This document shows positions 1 through 11,065 of a stretch of 64,000 nt of DNA, piece by piece (positions within the stretch are counted from its first letter, which is position 1; every line of letters begins with the position of its first letter). Source of the DNA: Coprinopsis marcescibilis. Lineage: Eukaryota; Basidiomycota; Agaricomycetes; Agaricales; Psathyrellaceae. The DNA lies in contig ML210177.1 of NCBI GenBank assembly GCA_004369085.1, positions 62,001 through 126,000 on the forward strand, written 5' to 3'. A program made the translations under genes and the position numbers. The notes below the pieces were generated by a model that saw nothing but the letters and a program-made list of their open reading frames with translations, made no database searches and was not told the DNA's origin.

Positions 1-121
1 TGCCGCCCAACCGCGCAGTTCAGGCCTGCGGACTGTGCACCATTGTTCCCGTCTGCCGAACAAACGCGCACTCTACCGTTGGACATATAAATTGTCCCAG
101 CAATGATATCGATGGATCATC

Positions 122-716
122 ATGTCTTACCGACACCCCTACTTCTCCAGCGGTAATCCCTACCCTCACTTCCAACCCCGATTTCGCATGGGTCCTTCGC
201 GTCTGCTATGGTTTGCCTTTGGTGCTGGGTTCGCAACCTTCTGGATAAAGAGAAAAGAATGCAGTAAATCATCAGATAGCTGGGGTCACTGTCGAAGGCC
301 TGCTCTTCCGCACCCTCCCTTCTCTGGCAATCCAGATGCCGAATCCTACCCAGACCAGCAGCATCAGTTGCACCGGCCATCTATAGGACCATCTCCACCC
401 GCATGGCAATGGGACGAGGACAAGCTGACCCATCAGGTGCGTTCTTGCTGTCACAACAGTCGCTCTGCCCCCTGTTATTCACCATGCTCTTCCTCAGATG
501 ACTGAAATTACCGATGCCACCCTTGACAGCGTCTTGGCTGCTACCCAAGTTCTGAAGCAGGTGTGTTCCCAATGACGTCCCAGATAATGGCACAAGCTCA
601 TCCCATCCGTTCAGAAACTTGCAGAGCATCGAGCAGAACGCGAGCGTGAACGACAGCGAATAGAAGGACTTAACAAGAAGCCATCACCACCTCCCTCGCC
701 ACCTCCAACCACCTAA
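122..716 (+). CDS. Small conserved-looking hypothetical protein with N-terminal hydrophobic segment
   Basis: I do not recognise a named family. Three exons can be read: 122-436, 498-560 and 615-716, with introns of 61 and 54 nt bounded by GT and AG, giving about 159 residues. The N-terminus is aromatic and proline rich, followed by a hydrophobic stretch (SRLLWFAFGAGFATFWIKRK, about residues 25-45) that could be a membrane anchor, then a Pro/His-rich linker, a short helix (ATLDSVLAATQVLKQ) and a charged Arg/Glu helix ending in a proline run before the stop. The splice joins keep one frame and turn three fragments into one plausible protein, which is the main support. It lies tail-to-tail with the next gene, 158 bases away. 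Function is unknown. Confidence 0.7.
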
Positions 717-874
717 CTTTGCCTCGTCAAATATTGCACCTTCTTTCACTATCGCTTACATACAATCGAATTTACATTATCAGTATCGCGATAATTCAGT
801 CGTCATTTGTACATTGTAGTCATAATCACCGCTCATTCATGCATCTTCCCAATGGCCCAGATCTTTGATGTACG

Positions 875-2833
875 TTACACCTTTTCCTTTTCAGACCCGG
901 CGGTCACTCCCGGTGCTGGACTTTCGTCTGTTTCGCCCTTTTCTTCGTCCTTGGGATTGGTAGGTTGCGGGATTCTTGGCTTGATATACTCAGGTAGTTG
1001 AATGTTCAAGATACCCTGTTCCTCCGCTGCGATGGGAAATGGTTAACGCTGTATTCCAATAGCGCAGAGAAACACACATACGTGTAGAGTGCCAGAAGTA
1101 TACGATAAGACCTGCAGTGATGACCACAAAGGATATAAAGTACAGCCAATAGGGGGAGTAGTGCTGTAAAGTATGTTAGCTCTGAGCCCGCACATTTGAT
1201 GGGGAGTTCCAGAACGCACGTATAAGAACAGACCTAGGTAGAACCTCGTCAGTCAAGCGAAATCAGCTGGGTATATCCAACTCACCGAAAAGGAGTCCGT
1301 AGAAGTCGGATGACAGCAAGCTGAGATTGAAGTAGGCAGATGAAGCAAGTCGGTACAAGATCGGTGCCACAGTGTACAAAATCAGCATCGCTATTGAACG
1401 GGTAAGTCACGAATGCCATACCAGTGCCCATTGAGTAGACTTACCAATGGTGAAAGCGAATAGCAGTCCAACTAAATTTCAAAGCTATTGAGATCGCCAA
1501 AACCCTCTTGCCGAGAACTTACTGATATCTCCCGTCCAAGGAACCTCGGTCATGGCTTTCCACTCCAAAGCTGATGATTGAACCCCATTGATCAAGAATG
1601 CCCACATCCCAAGCTGCCCAACAACTTCGTACAAGGGACGTTTGCGGACGAAGAACTCTTCTGTGGCATTGGCTATTTACAAAGTGGGACATTCCGTCCG
1701 CAGTCAGTTCTAAGAACCCCAGAAAGGAAAGGGAACGTACAAAATCCGTATAAGGTAGCTCCAGCGATCATGAAAGCGTCACCTTTGCCTCTTGCAATAG
1801 GATCCCATCCTTTGTTCGTTACAACATCGGAGACCACAAGGAGACCTAGTCCAGCAATGCAGATGGCGACACCCTGGAAAACCGTTGTTCATAAGATTGA
1901 TTCCATGTCATGCCACAGAAGGGTGCGTACGAAGAATTGTGTCCAATGATATTTGACACGCATATAAAGCCAGGAGAAGAATAAGCAAACGGGGATTGCC
2001 CAGCTATCCAAGGGGTTAGCGACTGCCACTTTGCCGAGAAAACGAGCGAGACTCACGCGTCCAGAAGCATGCAGGACAGAAGATCGGTGTATTGATAGGC
2101 CTACAAACCGGAACGTCAGACAGGATACGAATAAATCGAGGTGTTGCTGCACCTTGATAACCAAGAAATTGGCCTCAACATCGCATGCCGCGAGGATAAA
2201 GTCTATAGACCCAACGTATCAGTCATGATACAAGCCTGAGTCAGACTTCTTGGAGAAGATAACTCACATTTCCATCCATCCTTCAGCACCATTTTCCCCC
2301 AGCCCTTGAACCCATCTGCGGCGGAAAAAAGGTTACTCAAAGAACCCTACGTATGGCCAGCGCACTCCTCACATCGGTATATCGTGTAAGGCGTGTAGAT
2401 CGCGAACAGCGAAAAGTATCTGCTCGATATGGTTGAGTGCACGTCAACGTTCCACCACAGCCAACACTCACAGGAAGAATCCCTGGGTAGTCGCCAAAGT
2501 CCATTTACGATTAACAAGCTCCGTTGTCGTGACCGTTGTACAAGTAATGCAAAGAGAGACCAGTTGTCCAGCGAGCAGCGATAGTACGAATCTGCGGGTC
2601 CACAAGCTCTTGAATCTTGCAGCAAAGCTTGTCCTGAATGCTCTTGGAGAGGACCAATCAATTCGTGGGCGAGGTGTGGGTGGTAGCCAACCCGGTGGTG
2701 CTTCAGTCTGCTGCTCTTGCGATGGGGTCGTAGATTCGTTGTCATCCCTCAGCTGTTCGAGTTTCTCGTTACTCTCCCGCGCGTCGCCTTTGGCGGGTTC
2801 TGGCTGATTGCCTTGGATCGTAGTCGCTGCCAT
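875..2833 (-). CDS. SLC35F1/F2/F6-type solute carrier (DMT superfamily membrane transporter)
   Basis: Multi-exon membrane protein on the minus strand with roughly ten short introns. The chosen start gives MAATTIQG, followed by a hydrophilic cytosolic N-terminus of about 90 residues. Membrane segments follow: RFVLSLLAGQLVSLCIT, LYFSLFAIYTPYTIYR, then CDVEANFLVIKAYQYT, which matches the SLC35F (DUF914) hallmark. Later exons encode AICIAGLGLLVVSDV-type and FISFVVITAGLIVYFW-type helices, and a hydrophilic tail ending GSEKEKV. About ten membrane spans are expected. Family members are drug/metabolite-superfamily transporters of Golgi, ER or plasma membrane whose substrates are mostly unsettled. An in-frame ATG nine codons upstream is less attractive because the MAAT start fits a cytosolic N-terminus. 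Confidence 0.85.
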
Positions 2834-4050
2834 CCTCTCTAGCCTGAATCCCTGATACACTGACAGATGCTCCAGCCGTTGAAGATAAGCTGTTTAGAGT
2901 GTTCTCCGAATTTAAATCCGGTAATCGGCCAAGTCAGGTTACAAGGAACTCAGCCTATAAAAATTCACGGCACAAAACCACAAGGCACCAATGTTCGCAA
3001 TCGATCAAGCCGTTCAGAGAGCTTCTTTTGTCTTGCTGCACATGTGTTCAAGGGGCTTCATATTCTTCTATGTCATCACTGTCGAAGTTGTCAGTTATAC
3101 AATGCCCACCTGGTCAAGGGACCCTGTGTTCGAATGAATGGAGATTTCACATATGCCTGAGATTTGGCGGGTAAAGGTACCGCGATAACCTTGGCGTGAT
3201 TTTCTCTCGCTGGCGGCGCGGCCGGCCTCCGACTAACCAGAAGATATATCATATTGTTACCCTCACGTCGTCACTCACTGAGTACCACTGCCTGTCCAGC
3301 TGAAATCGTAGGGCTCATCTTCGACGAACTCGCAGTCTCCAGTCAGGGAAGGAAGAACCTGAACCAAAGTCAAATAATGCGCTCTGGAATCAAAACTGTT
3401 TCTTGAACACACCAGGTCGCATCTCTTCCACTCCACCTCTTGCGCGGTGTTCTTTCACCGTCTCGGAACTCTGTTTCATAACCACACTTTGGGAGAACCT
3501 TGAAATCAATCCTGGGGATACGACTCGAGCAATTAGTCATATCGACTCCAGAAATCGCAATCTGCGCCGTTCGAAGCAGTTCTTATATTGGAATCTTGGG
3601 TCTCAGTACTACTGTTCTGGTTCACGCCTGTTTCATATATCGGACGATAAGGATTACATTTACAACGGAAGTGGTAGACGTCTCTCTCCGACTCGGAATC
3701 GGAATCGGATTAGGGAATGGATTAAAGCTATATATGATGGCCTGTGAGCAGAACCCAGAAGTGAGTTGCCCCAGAACGTGTCGAGTTGAAGAGATGCAGC
3801 AGAAATGCTTCTTTGGACAGCCAGGAAGGATCGTCGTTCAAGTGCTTTGTGCCAACTTCTTAATTGTTGCGGAAACATGGCGCGCCATCTAGCGCTCTGG
3901 GAGTTGAGCAAGTACATAGTTTCATTGCCCATTCGTGTTATACATTTGAATCGATTTTATCCATACACGAAATCCCTAGCTCGACTACAAAATCATGTCA
4001 ACACCTGAATCATGGTTGACTAAGGCCTTGCGAGCCAAAGTGCCCGCCCA
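2834..4050. other. Gene-poor interval of 1.2 kb
   Basis: No convincing gene. Several open frames of 90 to 130 codons exist on both strands (for example 3500-3892 plus), but they overlap one another, lack recognisable domains and do not join into a spliced product. The first few hundred bases should contain the promoter of the SLC35F-type gene, which is transcribed leftwards. Confidence 0.5.
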
Positions 4051-4737
4051 CTAGAAATGGGTGGGAATAGGACCAGCCTTGGTTAGATGCTTGGAGTTCT
4101 CGGGTGTCAAGTTGGCAAATACTGTCGTATGAGAAAGCTTATCCGGGTTCTGGCGCACAATTGTCAGAACCGGTACCACATTGGATGCCTGAAGCCAAGA
4201 CACACTTACCTGGGGGTCCCTTTGGATGTTAACAGAGTACTCGACCTTCTCGGTGCCGTCGTCCAAGGTATAAGTACAATCGAATGTCGTCGTAATATTC
4301 TCGTTGGTGATGTTGACTTAAAATAGATTTCTCAGCTGCGAGTCGGGTGACAATGAGTTAACGTTTGGACTTACAACTCTTGACACTATATGTCGCGTAG
4401 GTAAGTTTAGTACTTCACGGAACAACCCATACCAACCACACTTACGCAATCTCTATCTTCTGGCTCAACTTCTGAGCCCACTGAAAGAACGAACGCTTGG
4501 ACTCCCTGGTGGGCAAGGTGGCCGGCAGGTGACAATGCTTGAGAACTGCGTCATCCGCAAAAAAGTCCAAAACCTTGTCGGGTTGGTGCGACTCTGCTGC
4601 AATTAACATCTACAATCGCTTGAGCCTCACAGTCGAACAATCGAACAGAGGTGGCCTACCCGTTCCAGAATTTCACGACCTTTCACGTAAGCGGGATTAG
4701 CTGCATCCGCGGCGTTGGGGGTCAAGTCAAGACGCAT
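4051..4737 (-). CDS. SnoaL/NTF2-like small protein, copy 1
   Basis: Five exons read by eye: 4660-4737, 4446-4609, 4375-4385, 4210-4316 and 4051-4149; introns are 50, 60, 58 and 60 nt. The product is about 152 residues, a normal length for the SnoaL-like / NTF2-like cone fold. The pattern is typical: an N-terminal helix, LIAAESHQPDKVLDFFADDA, a short loop with HLPATLPTRE, and a strand-rich C-terminal half (FDCTYTLDDGTEKVEYSV, then KAGPIPTHF at the end). The third exon is only 11 nt. The last intron (4150-4209) is a multiple of three without a stop, so retention would insert 20 residues. NTF2-like proteins can be enzymes, often isomerases or hydrolases of small polyketide or steroid-like substrates, or ligand binders; no catalytic role can be assigned. 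A close relative lies at 6902-7612 with the same exon plan. Confidence 0.8.
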
Positions 4738-6901
4738 AGTAGTGGTAGAATGCCTGGTTTTCTGTACAACAGGTAAAAAGGAGAATGGATCTCTGTAGCT
4801 TTCAAGAGCTAGACTTCACGTTTTATATCCTGCAGAGCAAAGATTCACGTGAGATATACATGTCTAAATTTATATCCTGGTTGTATTAGAAGGTCAGAAG
4901 AACAAAGGACGTTTAGCTGGGATGCCCAGCTGACTTTTCTGTTGTGGAGTGGCGTGTGCGGCGTTGAATTCTGGTCAGAAACGATTAAGCTAAATTGTAG
5001 ATGCCAGAGAGCCGGTACATAGCATTTGACGAATGACCACCACCGCTGGAGAAGGACCATGTAAACTTCAGGCGCTAAAGCTTCGAGATATACAATAATT
5101 TGGTTTTAACAACATAACAATCGAATGATAGCCACTGCAAATGGGCGGAAATCAGTTTCAAAGCTACAAGCTCGTCCTAACAACCGAGTCTCGGATGCTT
5201 TCAGCCGTAGAACAATGTTGAGTAGAGTATATACTATATCCAGGCGCTTAAGGCATGATTGCCATTTGCCGTCGCCTTCCCGAATGGGACCGCTGTAATC
5301 GTCACAGGAGGGATGCTGACAATTATTCTCTCGGCATTTGAACAGTTGACCTTGCTCTGTCAAAGCTCGAAGCCTGTGTTCCACCGGGATCGTTTCTTTG
5401 ACCTTCGGCTTCTTATCATAATGCAATCTCGTCCTAGCTCGTCGATGAACCAATGGGGAGCCTAGCGCCACAACCAGCGCCCACGTCGGGTATCATGGCT
5501 ACTGTCTCCATATATCCAGGACAGGCCAACAGCCTAAGAACATTGTCTACGATTTCCTGAATTTAAAGCTGTACCCCCCGCAGCACTACGTCCCTCAAAA
5601 TCGTGGTTCAAGCAGAGGATTTAACTCGAAGGACTTGTCCTTTTTACTTGTCAAGGCCAACGCACAAGTGACGAAGCAAGCTCACATTTACAGATATCAT
5701 ATATACAGTCCAATTGCTTTTTGGAACTCTGAGACTTCCGGGCCCCGCGTGTTATAACTTTTTGAAGTTAGAAACCACACTTCAAGGTCGAATTCACCTG
5801 GAGCGCTCTTCAACTCAAAGGCAGGAGGAGGTAAGAGGGCCGCTTACAAGTTACGAGTCTCCTGCTGGGTTGAAGATGCGCGACAGCCAACAATTGAAGC
5901 GTCGCAATGTTAGCAGGGCAGGTGAAGTACTCGAAGTCCCGGAGCATCTTTCCACCGTTGATTATCTACTCCTTGAAATTGAAATTTCAAAATCTCGCGT
6001 CGGCAAGTTAATCGTAGGTATGTAACAGATGCCTATACGCCTTCTCCTATGAGAGTGCTCTGAGCTCGAATAAATGACTTTTGGTTCCTTGAAAAGTCGG
6101 TGGTTTACTAGTATGCCCTCACAACGCGATTGGAGTCTCACCTTCTCCGTGGATTCCTTGCCAATGCACTCACCGCAGGCTAGCAGTGCCGAAAAGTAAG
6201 TCGAGCCGCATTAAGTTGGGCAAATTGACGGCGTCTATTCTCCTTATCATTATTGGAATTTAAGAGCACAGAGCTCACATATAGTACCGAGCTCAGGATG
6301 AAGTCTCCAAGCCTGTACTGGCAACGGGGCTTGAGCGTTGATTCGAATATGAAATGGACAATGGACACAATAAAAAAGCTAATGTTTGAACAAAGTGAGA
6401 TCGGATACCACGAGTAAACTAGGGATTGATTCAACTGTTCATATTGCATGCGAGGGACGAGACATGCAATTAGGCGCCCATTGGTGATCGAGACACATCT
6501 CAACGACGTTGAGCAACTGAGTCGGAGTTATCGGAACCCGAAAAGTCTTATGGAGCAAATCTAAGTGGCGAACCAGGTTCCCACCTGTCCTTGTCGCATG
6601 ACGGTTGTACAGAGGAGAAGAGAGAAGGAATCATGGCAACCGGATTGAGTGAGACCACTCAATTTATATCTAGCCTGGTCTCAAGACACTTTTTTTACTT
6701 GTTCCTTGTACACACGATGTCGTCTACCGTCTGCACAGCGCCGCATCGAAGCTGGAGTGCATTGCTATGATAAGGATCAAATACATATGTGGATATCGTT
6801 CAACTCCCATGTATGTATCAGAACAACTTGATTGTGACCTTCATCTTTGTATAGCAGTGTCAGCAGGTCCAGGGGAATACATCTGGCAATCACACACCCC
6901 T
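4738..6901. other. Gene-poor spacer of 2.2 kb between the SnoaL-like copies
   Basis: No supported gene. The largest open frame (5106-5471 minus, 121 codons) is Cys/Arg-rich without family resemblance and shows no coherent splicing. Base composition is more AT-rich than the housekeeping part. I found no terminal inverted repeats, long terminal repeats or transposase-like frame, but old degraded elements could be missed by eye. Confidence 0.45.
4821..4827 (-). promoter_or_regulatory. TATA-like box of SnoaL-like copy 1
   Basis: TATAAAA read on the minus strand, about 84 to 90 bases upstream of the ATG at 4737. Spacing suits a fungal core promoter. No experimental start site is available. Confidence 0.4.
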
Positions 6902-7612
6902 TCACCAAGAGCTATTCTCGTCTGGGATGGGGCCGGCATGGGATACAAACTTAGGGACCACGTGTGCAATCTCCCCTGTGGCTTTGAATTGTGACAATTT
7001 CCCGCTGGCCTAAAGGATGTTATTCGCTCAAGTCTCAGATCACAGTCGAGACGTCAAATGAAGAGCTCACGAGGTCTTCCTGAAGCACAGCGGTTATGTC
7101 CACTGGATGAGAGGAACCGTCTGTGAAGTGGTACGTCTCCACAAAATCACAGGTTATTTGCTCAGGGGTAACACTAACTGGGAAGAATGAGCTAGCGAAG
7201 CATGGCAAAGCAAAACACGACATACTGTTCTTCACACTGCGAAGCGAAATGTCAGCTCCTGCTTCTTCTAACCTTGACCAGACTCTCAAGGCTTACTGTA
7301 CTTCCACCTTCGGGCACATACTGTATGCCCAGGTGAGATAGGCGCGCCTTGATTCCCTGGTGGGCAAGGTCGGGGGAAGATGACAGAATTGGAGAACAGC
7401 ATCATCTGAGAAACAATCCAGGCCAGCTTCCACGTCCTTTGCTTCAATTGCTAGACCAAGCTAAGTATCAATGTCCCAATGACATGTTAGCCAGGTAGCG
7501 GGGATATGGGCGGGAATGCCAAGTTCACCTTTTCTACCCACTTCAAGCCCCTGGCAACCACTTCCTCGGCCGCAACAGATGAGTCGTTAGCAATTCGGGA
7601 GTCGTTGCGCAT
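6902..7612 (-). CDS. SnoaL/NTF2-like small protein, copy 2
   Basis: Five exons: 7529-7612, 7297-7460, 7226-7236, 7071-7177 and 6902-7009, with introns of 68, 60, 48 and 61 nt. The product is about 157 residues and aligns end to end with the copy at 4051-4737: DCFSDDAVLQFCHLPPTLP against DFFADDAVLKHCHLPATLP, and SHAGPIPDENSSW near the end against TKAGPIPTHF. Exons 2, 3 and 4 are exactly the same length in both copies (164, 11 and 107 nt). A naive reading of this locus would stop at 7035 inside the last intron; the true last exon was found by aligning to the sister copy. The gene looks intact. Function and localisation are unknown; no signal peptide or membrane segment is visible. Confidence 0.78.
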
Positions 7613-7658
7613 GCTGAAAGCAGGAAGTGCGGTGGATTTGAAGTCCAGTAATGGCCCT

Positions 7659-7665
7659 CTTTATA
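7659..7665 (-). promoter_or_regulatory. TATA-like box of SnoaL-like copy 2
   Basis: TATAAAG on the minus strand, about 47 to 53 bases upstream of the ATG at 7612. Both SnoaL-like copies therefore have a TATA-type element, in keeping with inducible rather than constitutive genes, though this is inference. Confidence 0.35.
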
Positions 7666-8489
7666 TTCCTCCGCAAGAAGCTCTCGATCTGCCAAAACCC
7701 GCATAGCCACTCTATCAAGTTCCATTCCATCCACCACCCTGCCAGGAGATGACAGTTGAAGTGGACATTCAGATCCCATGTGACATGGAGCACCATGAAC
7801 TTGGTTCTCATAGACGTTTGGTCAGATTGATAAAGGTCTGGCTCCATAATATGCGGGATAGCCATCCTTACAGTATGTGTTTGTCCAGGCTTCAAACTTC
7901 AAGTTGCAAGATGTGTGACGCTGGGCGTGTCCAGGCTGTATGCCACGCCATCACCGGCTCGTCATGCTCTCCCGCTGAATATGAGTATACAGGGAGCGGA
8001 ATGGGTCGAAGATCTCACTACACCGTGTTCGTGCCTCCTTTACATTTACGGATGTGATCAGGCGGATCTACTTACCGACGGATCGACTGATTGAGCGCGA
8101 GTTAGGCGACACAAAACACTCAAAGCCTTTCAAGACTACTCATAATAAAACATTAACTCACTGGTCATGCAGATAACCACCGAATACAGGTGCGGCCTGA
8201 GTGGGTGCGTGGATGGTCGGGGCCCGAGTGAGCGCTTGGCATACGCGGCCCCAAACTTCGTTGCCAAACCAGCAGAGGCGTCCCAACATTCATCTGACGC
8301 GTCCTCTACTGACATTCAACATGTCTAGCCTTTCCTTTGCCTGTATACTTTGTTGATTCTGGGGTTGCTAGTCGGGGATAGAAAGCTTGATTTGAATGTT
8401 AAGACATTGCATCTGTACTTACACGTCTCTTAACTCAACCACATCCTACCTCACCCTGCTCTTCACCACCTGGTGTCCGTTCCACTCTT

Positions 8490-8495
8490 TTATAC
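8490..8495 (+). promoter_or_regulatory. TATA-like element before the secreted-protein gene
   Basis: A TTTATA stretch about 65 to 70 bases before the ATG at 8561, followed by a pyrimidine-rich leader. It is a plausible core promoter but not a strong match. Confidence 0.3.
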
Positions 8496-8560
8496 CATCT
8501 TGCGACAGATTGTCCTTCCCTCTACTTCTATACATCGCTGCGCGTAGAACTCCTTCCAAC

Positions 8561-9051
8561 ATGCACGCGACACGAGGTTTCTTCCACTTAGCCATGGCGT
8601 GCTTTCTCTTCTGCCTAGCTGCAATCCCAACAGCCAAAGCCCAATCACCATCTGCACGTCCCGCATGTTATATATGCCCTGATGCCGACCTGGCAGGGTT
8701 CGACCTAACTCTGGCTAACTACGACACCTCAACTATTTATATGAGCTGCGAATTTACCGCTCCATGGCACTGCACATACGATCCGGTAGGTAGCGCAAGC
8801 CCAGAGTTTAGCCTGGTTGTTAACACCGACTCACCATCCTAATTTGACAGTCAACGGGCGATTTGAAGGATGACTTTGACACAGGCCTATGCCCCGCCAA
8901 GGCTATTTGGAGCTGTGGAGACGGTCGTCGCCGAGCCGTGCGGAATGTCATACCAAGGGCATTCAATCGACCTTCCACTCAAATGACCCGGGAGGAGGAA
9001 TCAGAGGTCGTGCAATTCAGAGGCAAGGTCGGCAAGAGGCGCCTGAAGTAA
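8561..9051 (+). CDS. Small secreted cysteine-rich protein
   Basis: Two exons, 8561-8785 and 8851-9051, separated by a 65-nt intron, give about 141 residues. The start at 8561 is chosen because it opens directly onto a classical signal peptide: hydrophobic core LAMACFLFCLAAIPTA, with likely cleavage after AKA. The mature part carries six cysteines in a recognisable spacing (CYIC, MSCEF, WHCTY, GLCPAK, WSCGDG), compatible with three disulfides, followed by a basic Cys-free tail of about 50 residues with RRR and KRR sites that Kex2-like proteases could cut. No catalytic domain is seen. Small secreted proteins of this type in mushrooms include effector-like and developmentally expressed proteins; no function can be assigned. 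An alternative upstream in-frame ATG at 8396 would bury the signal peptide and is rejected. Confidence 0.72.
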
Positions 9052-10010
9052 ACATTACCAGGTGCCTTCAAATTATCTCCGTCATAACCGTCGCAATTTC
9101 GCCTCACTCCTATGGATACCCACCGACCACCTTCGCCCTTCCCTAACTCCCTTTCTACGAACAGGATTGCTCTGATATGTCCCATGCCATCAAGTTGGCT
9201 AGTTAATTATTAATCTGGAATCCATAAGTTGTCGATTCAGCAGTAAAGCATCGTCAGTTGACGCAAATTCAAGGCAATCATAGTGTAACAAGGAAGTCGA
9301 GGGAGACAAATGAGACACATCGAAATATGATTATAAAAGTCCTGGGCCAAGCCAGATCAGGCTGGATGTATGATGCATCAACTCCCTTATTGACGTGGAT
9401 CAGACCTCTTATCTCGCTTTGCTAACTTCTCGTATTCCCAAGGCTTCAGTTACTTCTGCCATGATGTGACATGGCATTACGGTGCTACAAAGCCCCGTAA
9501 AGTGTTACTGCCACGATTGAAATGGAGGCTCACTCATCCAAATCAGGACCAGGGATCCTAGTCCCGACCGACAGTGACACGACTCACTACTCCTGAATCC
9601 CAGCATATAGGTGTTGAGCCAGACTGCCGTTCAGGGCCCTATCAAGTAGCCTATGTGGCAAGTGGAACGGACCACAACACTGTTGTTGTGCCTTTTCGTC
9701 CTTGCCCGGGGCTAAGACAACCTTAATGCAACTAGGTGTGGACCAGAGCGGTGAGTGATACATGAACTCATTGTCCTCAGGTCTTGCCCTTATTAATACT
9801 CTCCGTTCCAGAACTCCCTCCACCGCCTCTCTTCATCCTACCTACGGACCAACAGGGGAGCTGATACACAGGGACGGACGACCCACTATCGGGATTGTCT
9901 TTTCGCCTAACCGCTGTGATCGCAACGCGTCTCAGAAGTCTTCTTTGGCTTACTTATAGTATCGTGCGGAGGTTCACTCATTCTACATTGCTACACCCTT
10001 TCCTTTGCGT
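9052..10010. other. Intergenic interval of 960 bases
   Basis: No gene supported. Open frames such as 9587-9823 minus and 9762-9959 plus overlap each other without domains. The right end should hold the promoter of the F-box-like gene. Confidence 0.45.
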
Positions 10011-11018
10011 ATGGCAGTACCTCTCACAGACACACCAAATCTCCCCCGAATCCCTCCAGAACTTCTATGGGGGGTTATCGGCTACGCATGGCGCTCGGAG
10101 ATGCCACCGCGAGACAGAAACTCGTTTTTCGAGAGAAACTTACGCGTAAACACGCGCTGGACCGCCGCATTCTTACGCCTCTCCGGTGCTGACGTCTACA
10201 TATCGACGCAGTCCTTTATGGAATTCTACTTCAGCCTCCTCCGGGGGCAACCCCTCGTATCCAAGTTTCTTCACTCCCAATCGCGACACACTCTCAACCA
10301 CCTCTGCACATCCGTGACAGTCGACATAATCAACGACCGAGTTCAAATCGAGCTCCAAACCGAAGAACCCGAACGAGAGAAACTCCTCTCAGACTTTCTG
10401 TACCGCGTCAAAGTCCTTGAGGCGCTTCCAAATCTCAAGCACCTAAATGCTCGTTTCCAAAATGTGGCGTGCGACGACCTCTTCCGGTTCAACCGCCTTG
10501 TCGACTTTCCCAAGCAAGTTGAAAGCCTATCCCTGGGATACACTTTCAAGGCACACGGCTTTTGCTTGCCACAGCACATGATCGAAACCCCCGTTTTCTC
10601 AGCAACATGCAATACAGCCTGGAGCCTACCATCCGTTCGCCATATTCGAATATCTGGTGGGCACGAGGACCTCGCCAAACTGGCCTTTGTCTGCCCAAAG
10701 ATACGGACACTGGAGGTGGATACTTGTCTATTTTGGGACTCTCGGATACGACAATGTCTGAAGGATTATGACGTTGTCTGGACCGATTTTAACCGGGGAA
10801 TTCCTGCGGAATATGAGAACTTGAGTTCCGAGGCTAGAGAAAGAGGAGAAAAGGTTTTCATTTTCTCCGAGAACCCAGACATAATGAAAGACGGGAGTTT
10901 ACGTTATACTTGGTGGCTATCGGACGACTTTGCATTGGGAGATATCGCAAACAACGAAAAGGTTCATTATGTACATACTTATTTCGTCACCACCTGCACG
11001 TTTATGATACGTAATTGA
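10011..11018 (+). CDS. F-box-like / leucine-rich hypothetical protein
   Basis: Single uninterrupted frame of about 335 residues, unusual in this intron-rich neighbourhood. The N-terminus PNLPRIPPELLWGVIGYAW resembles the start of basidiomycete F-box-like domains (Pro-x-Glu-Leu then a helix), followed by a helix with RVNTRWTAAFLRL. The middle and C-terminal parts hold LRR-like strands (LEALPNLKHLNARF, VESLSLGYTF, LPSVRHIRISGG, CPKIRTLEVDTC). Such proteins may act as substrate adaptors of SCF ubiquitin ligases, and they form large lineage-specific families in mushrooms, so substrate and even Skp1 binding are unproven. A second ATG two codons upstream (10005) is equally possible. The last 30 residues look unlike the rest, so an unrecognised 3' intron cannot be excluded. 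Confidence 0.65.
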   Translation: MAVPLTDTPNLPRIPPELLWGVIGYAWRSEMPPRDRNSFFERNLRVNTRWTAAFLRLSGADVYISTQSFMEFYFSLLRGQPLVSKFLHSQSRHTLNHLCTSVTVDIINDRVQIELQTEEPEREKLLSDFLYRVKVLEALPNLKHLNARFQNVACDDLFRFNRLVDFPKQVESLSLGYTFKAHGFCLPQHMIETPVFSATCNTAWSLPSVRHIRISGGHEDLAKLAFVCPKIRTLEVDTCLFWDSRIRQCLKDYDVVWTDFNRGIPAEYENLSSEARERGEKVFIFSENPDIMKDGSLRYTWWLSDDFALGDIANNEKVHYVHTYFVTTCTFMIRN

Positions 11019-11065
11019 TTCTATTATAACTTGTAGATGTTCACATATCTGTTGGAGACTCGATA

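Larger units (their letters stand above)
7613..8560. other. Divergent intergenic region, SnoaL-like copy 2 / secreted protein
   Basis: No gene supported in 948 bases. It must hold the promoters of the minus-strand SnoaL-like gene and the plus-strand secreted-protein gene. Open frames here (for example 7749-8057 plus and 7587-7895 minus) overlap one another and show no domain. Confidence 0.45.

Noticed and set aside
2899..3892. Overlapping plus-strand open frames downstream of the SLC35F-type gene start
   Set aside because: They overlap in different frames, lack domains and do not assemble into a spliced product.
5106..5471. 121-codon open frame on the minus strand in the SnoaL spacer
   Set aside because: Cys/Arg-rich composition without domain, no splice-compatible neighbours, and no resemblance to nearby genes.
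7035..7289. Reading SnoaL-like copy 2 as a protein truncated at 7035
   Set aside because: The stop lies in an intron; splicing 7010-7070 gives a last exon that aligns with the sister copy to the end.
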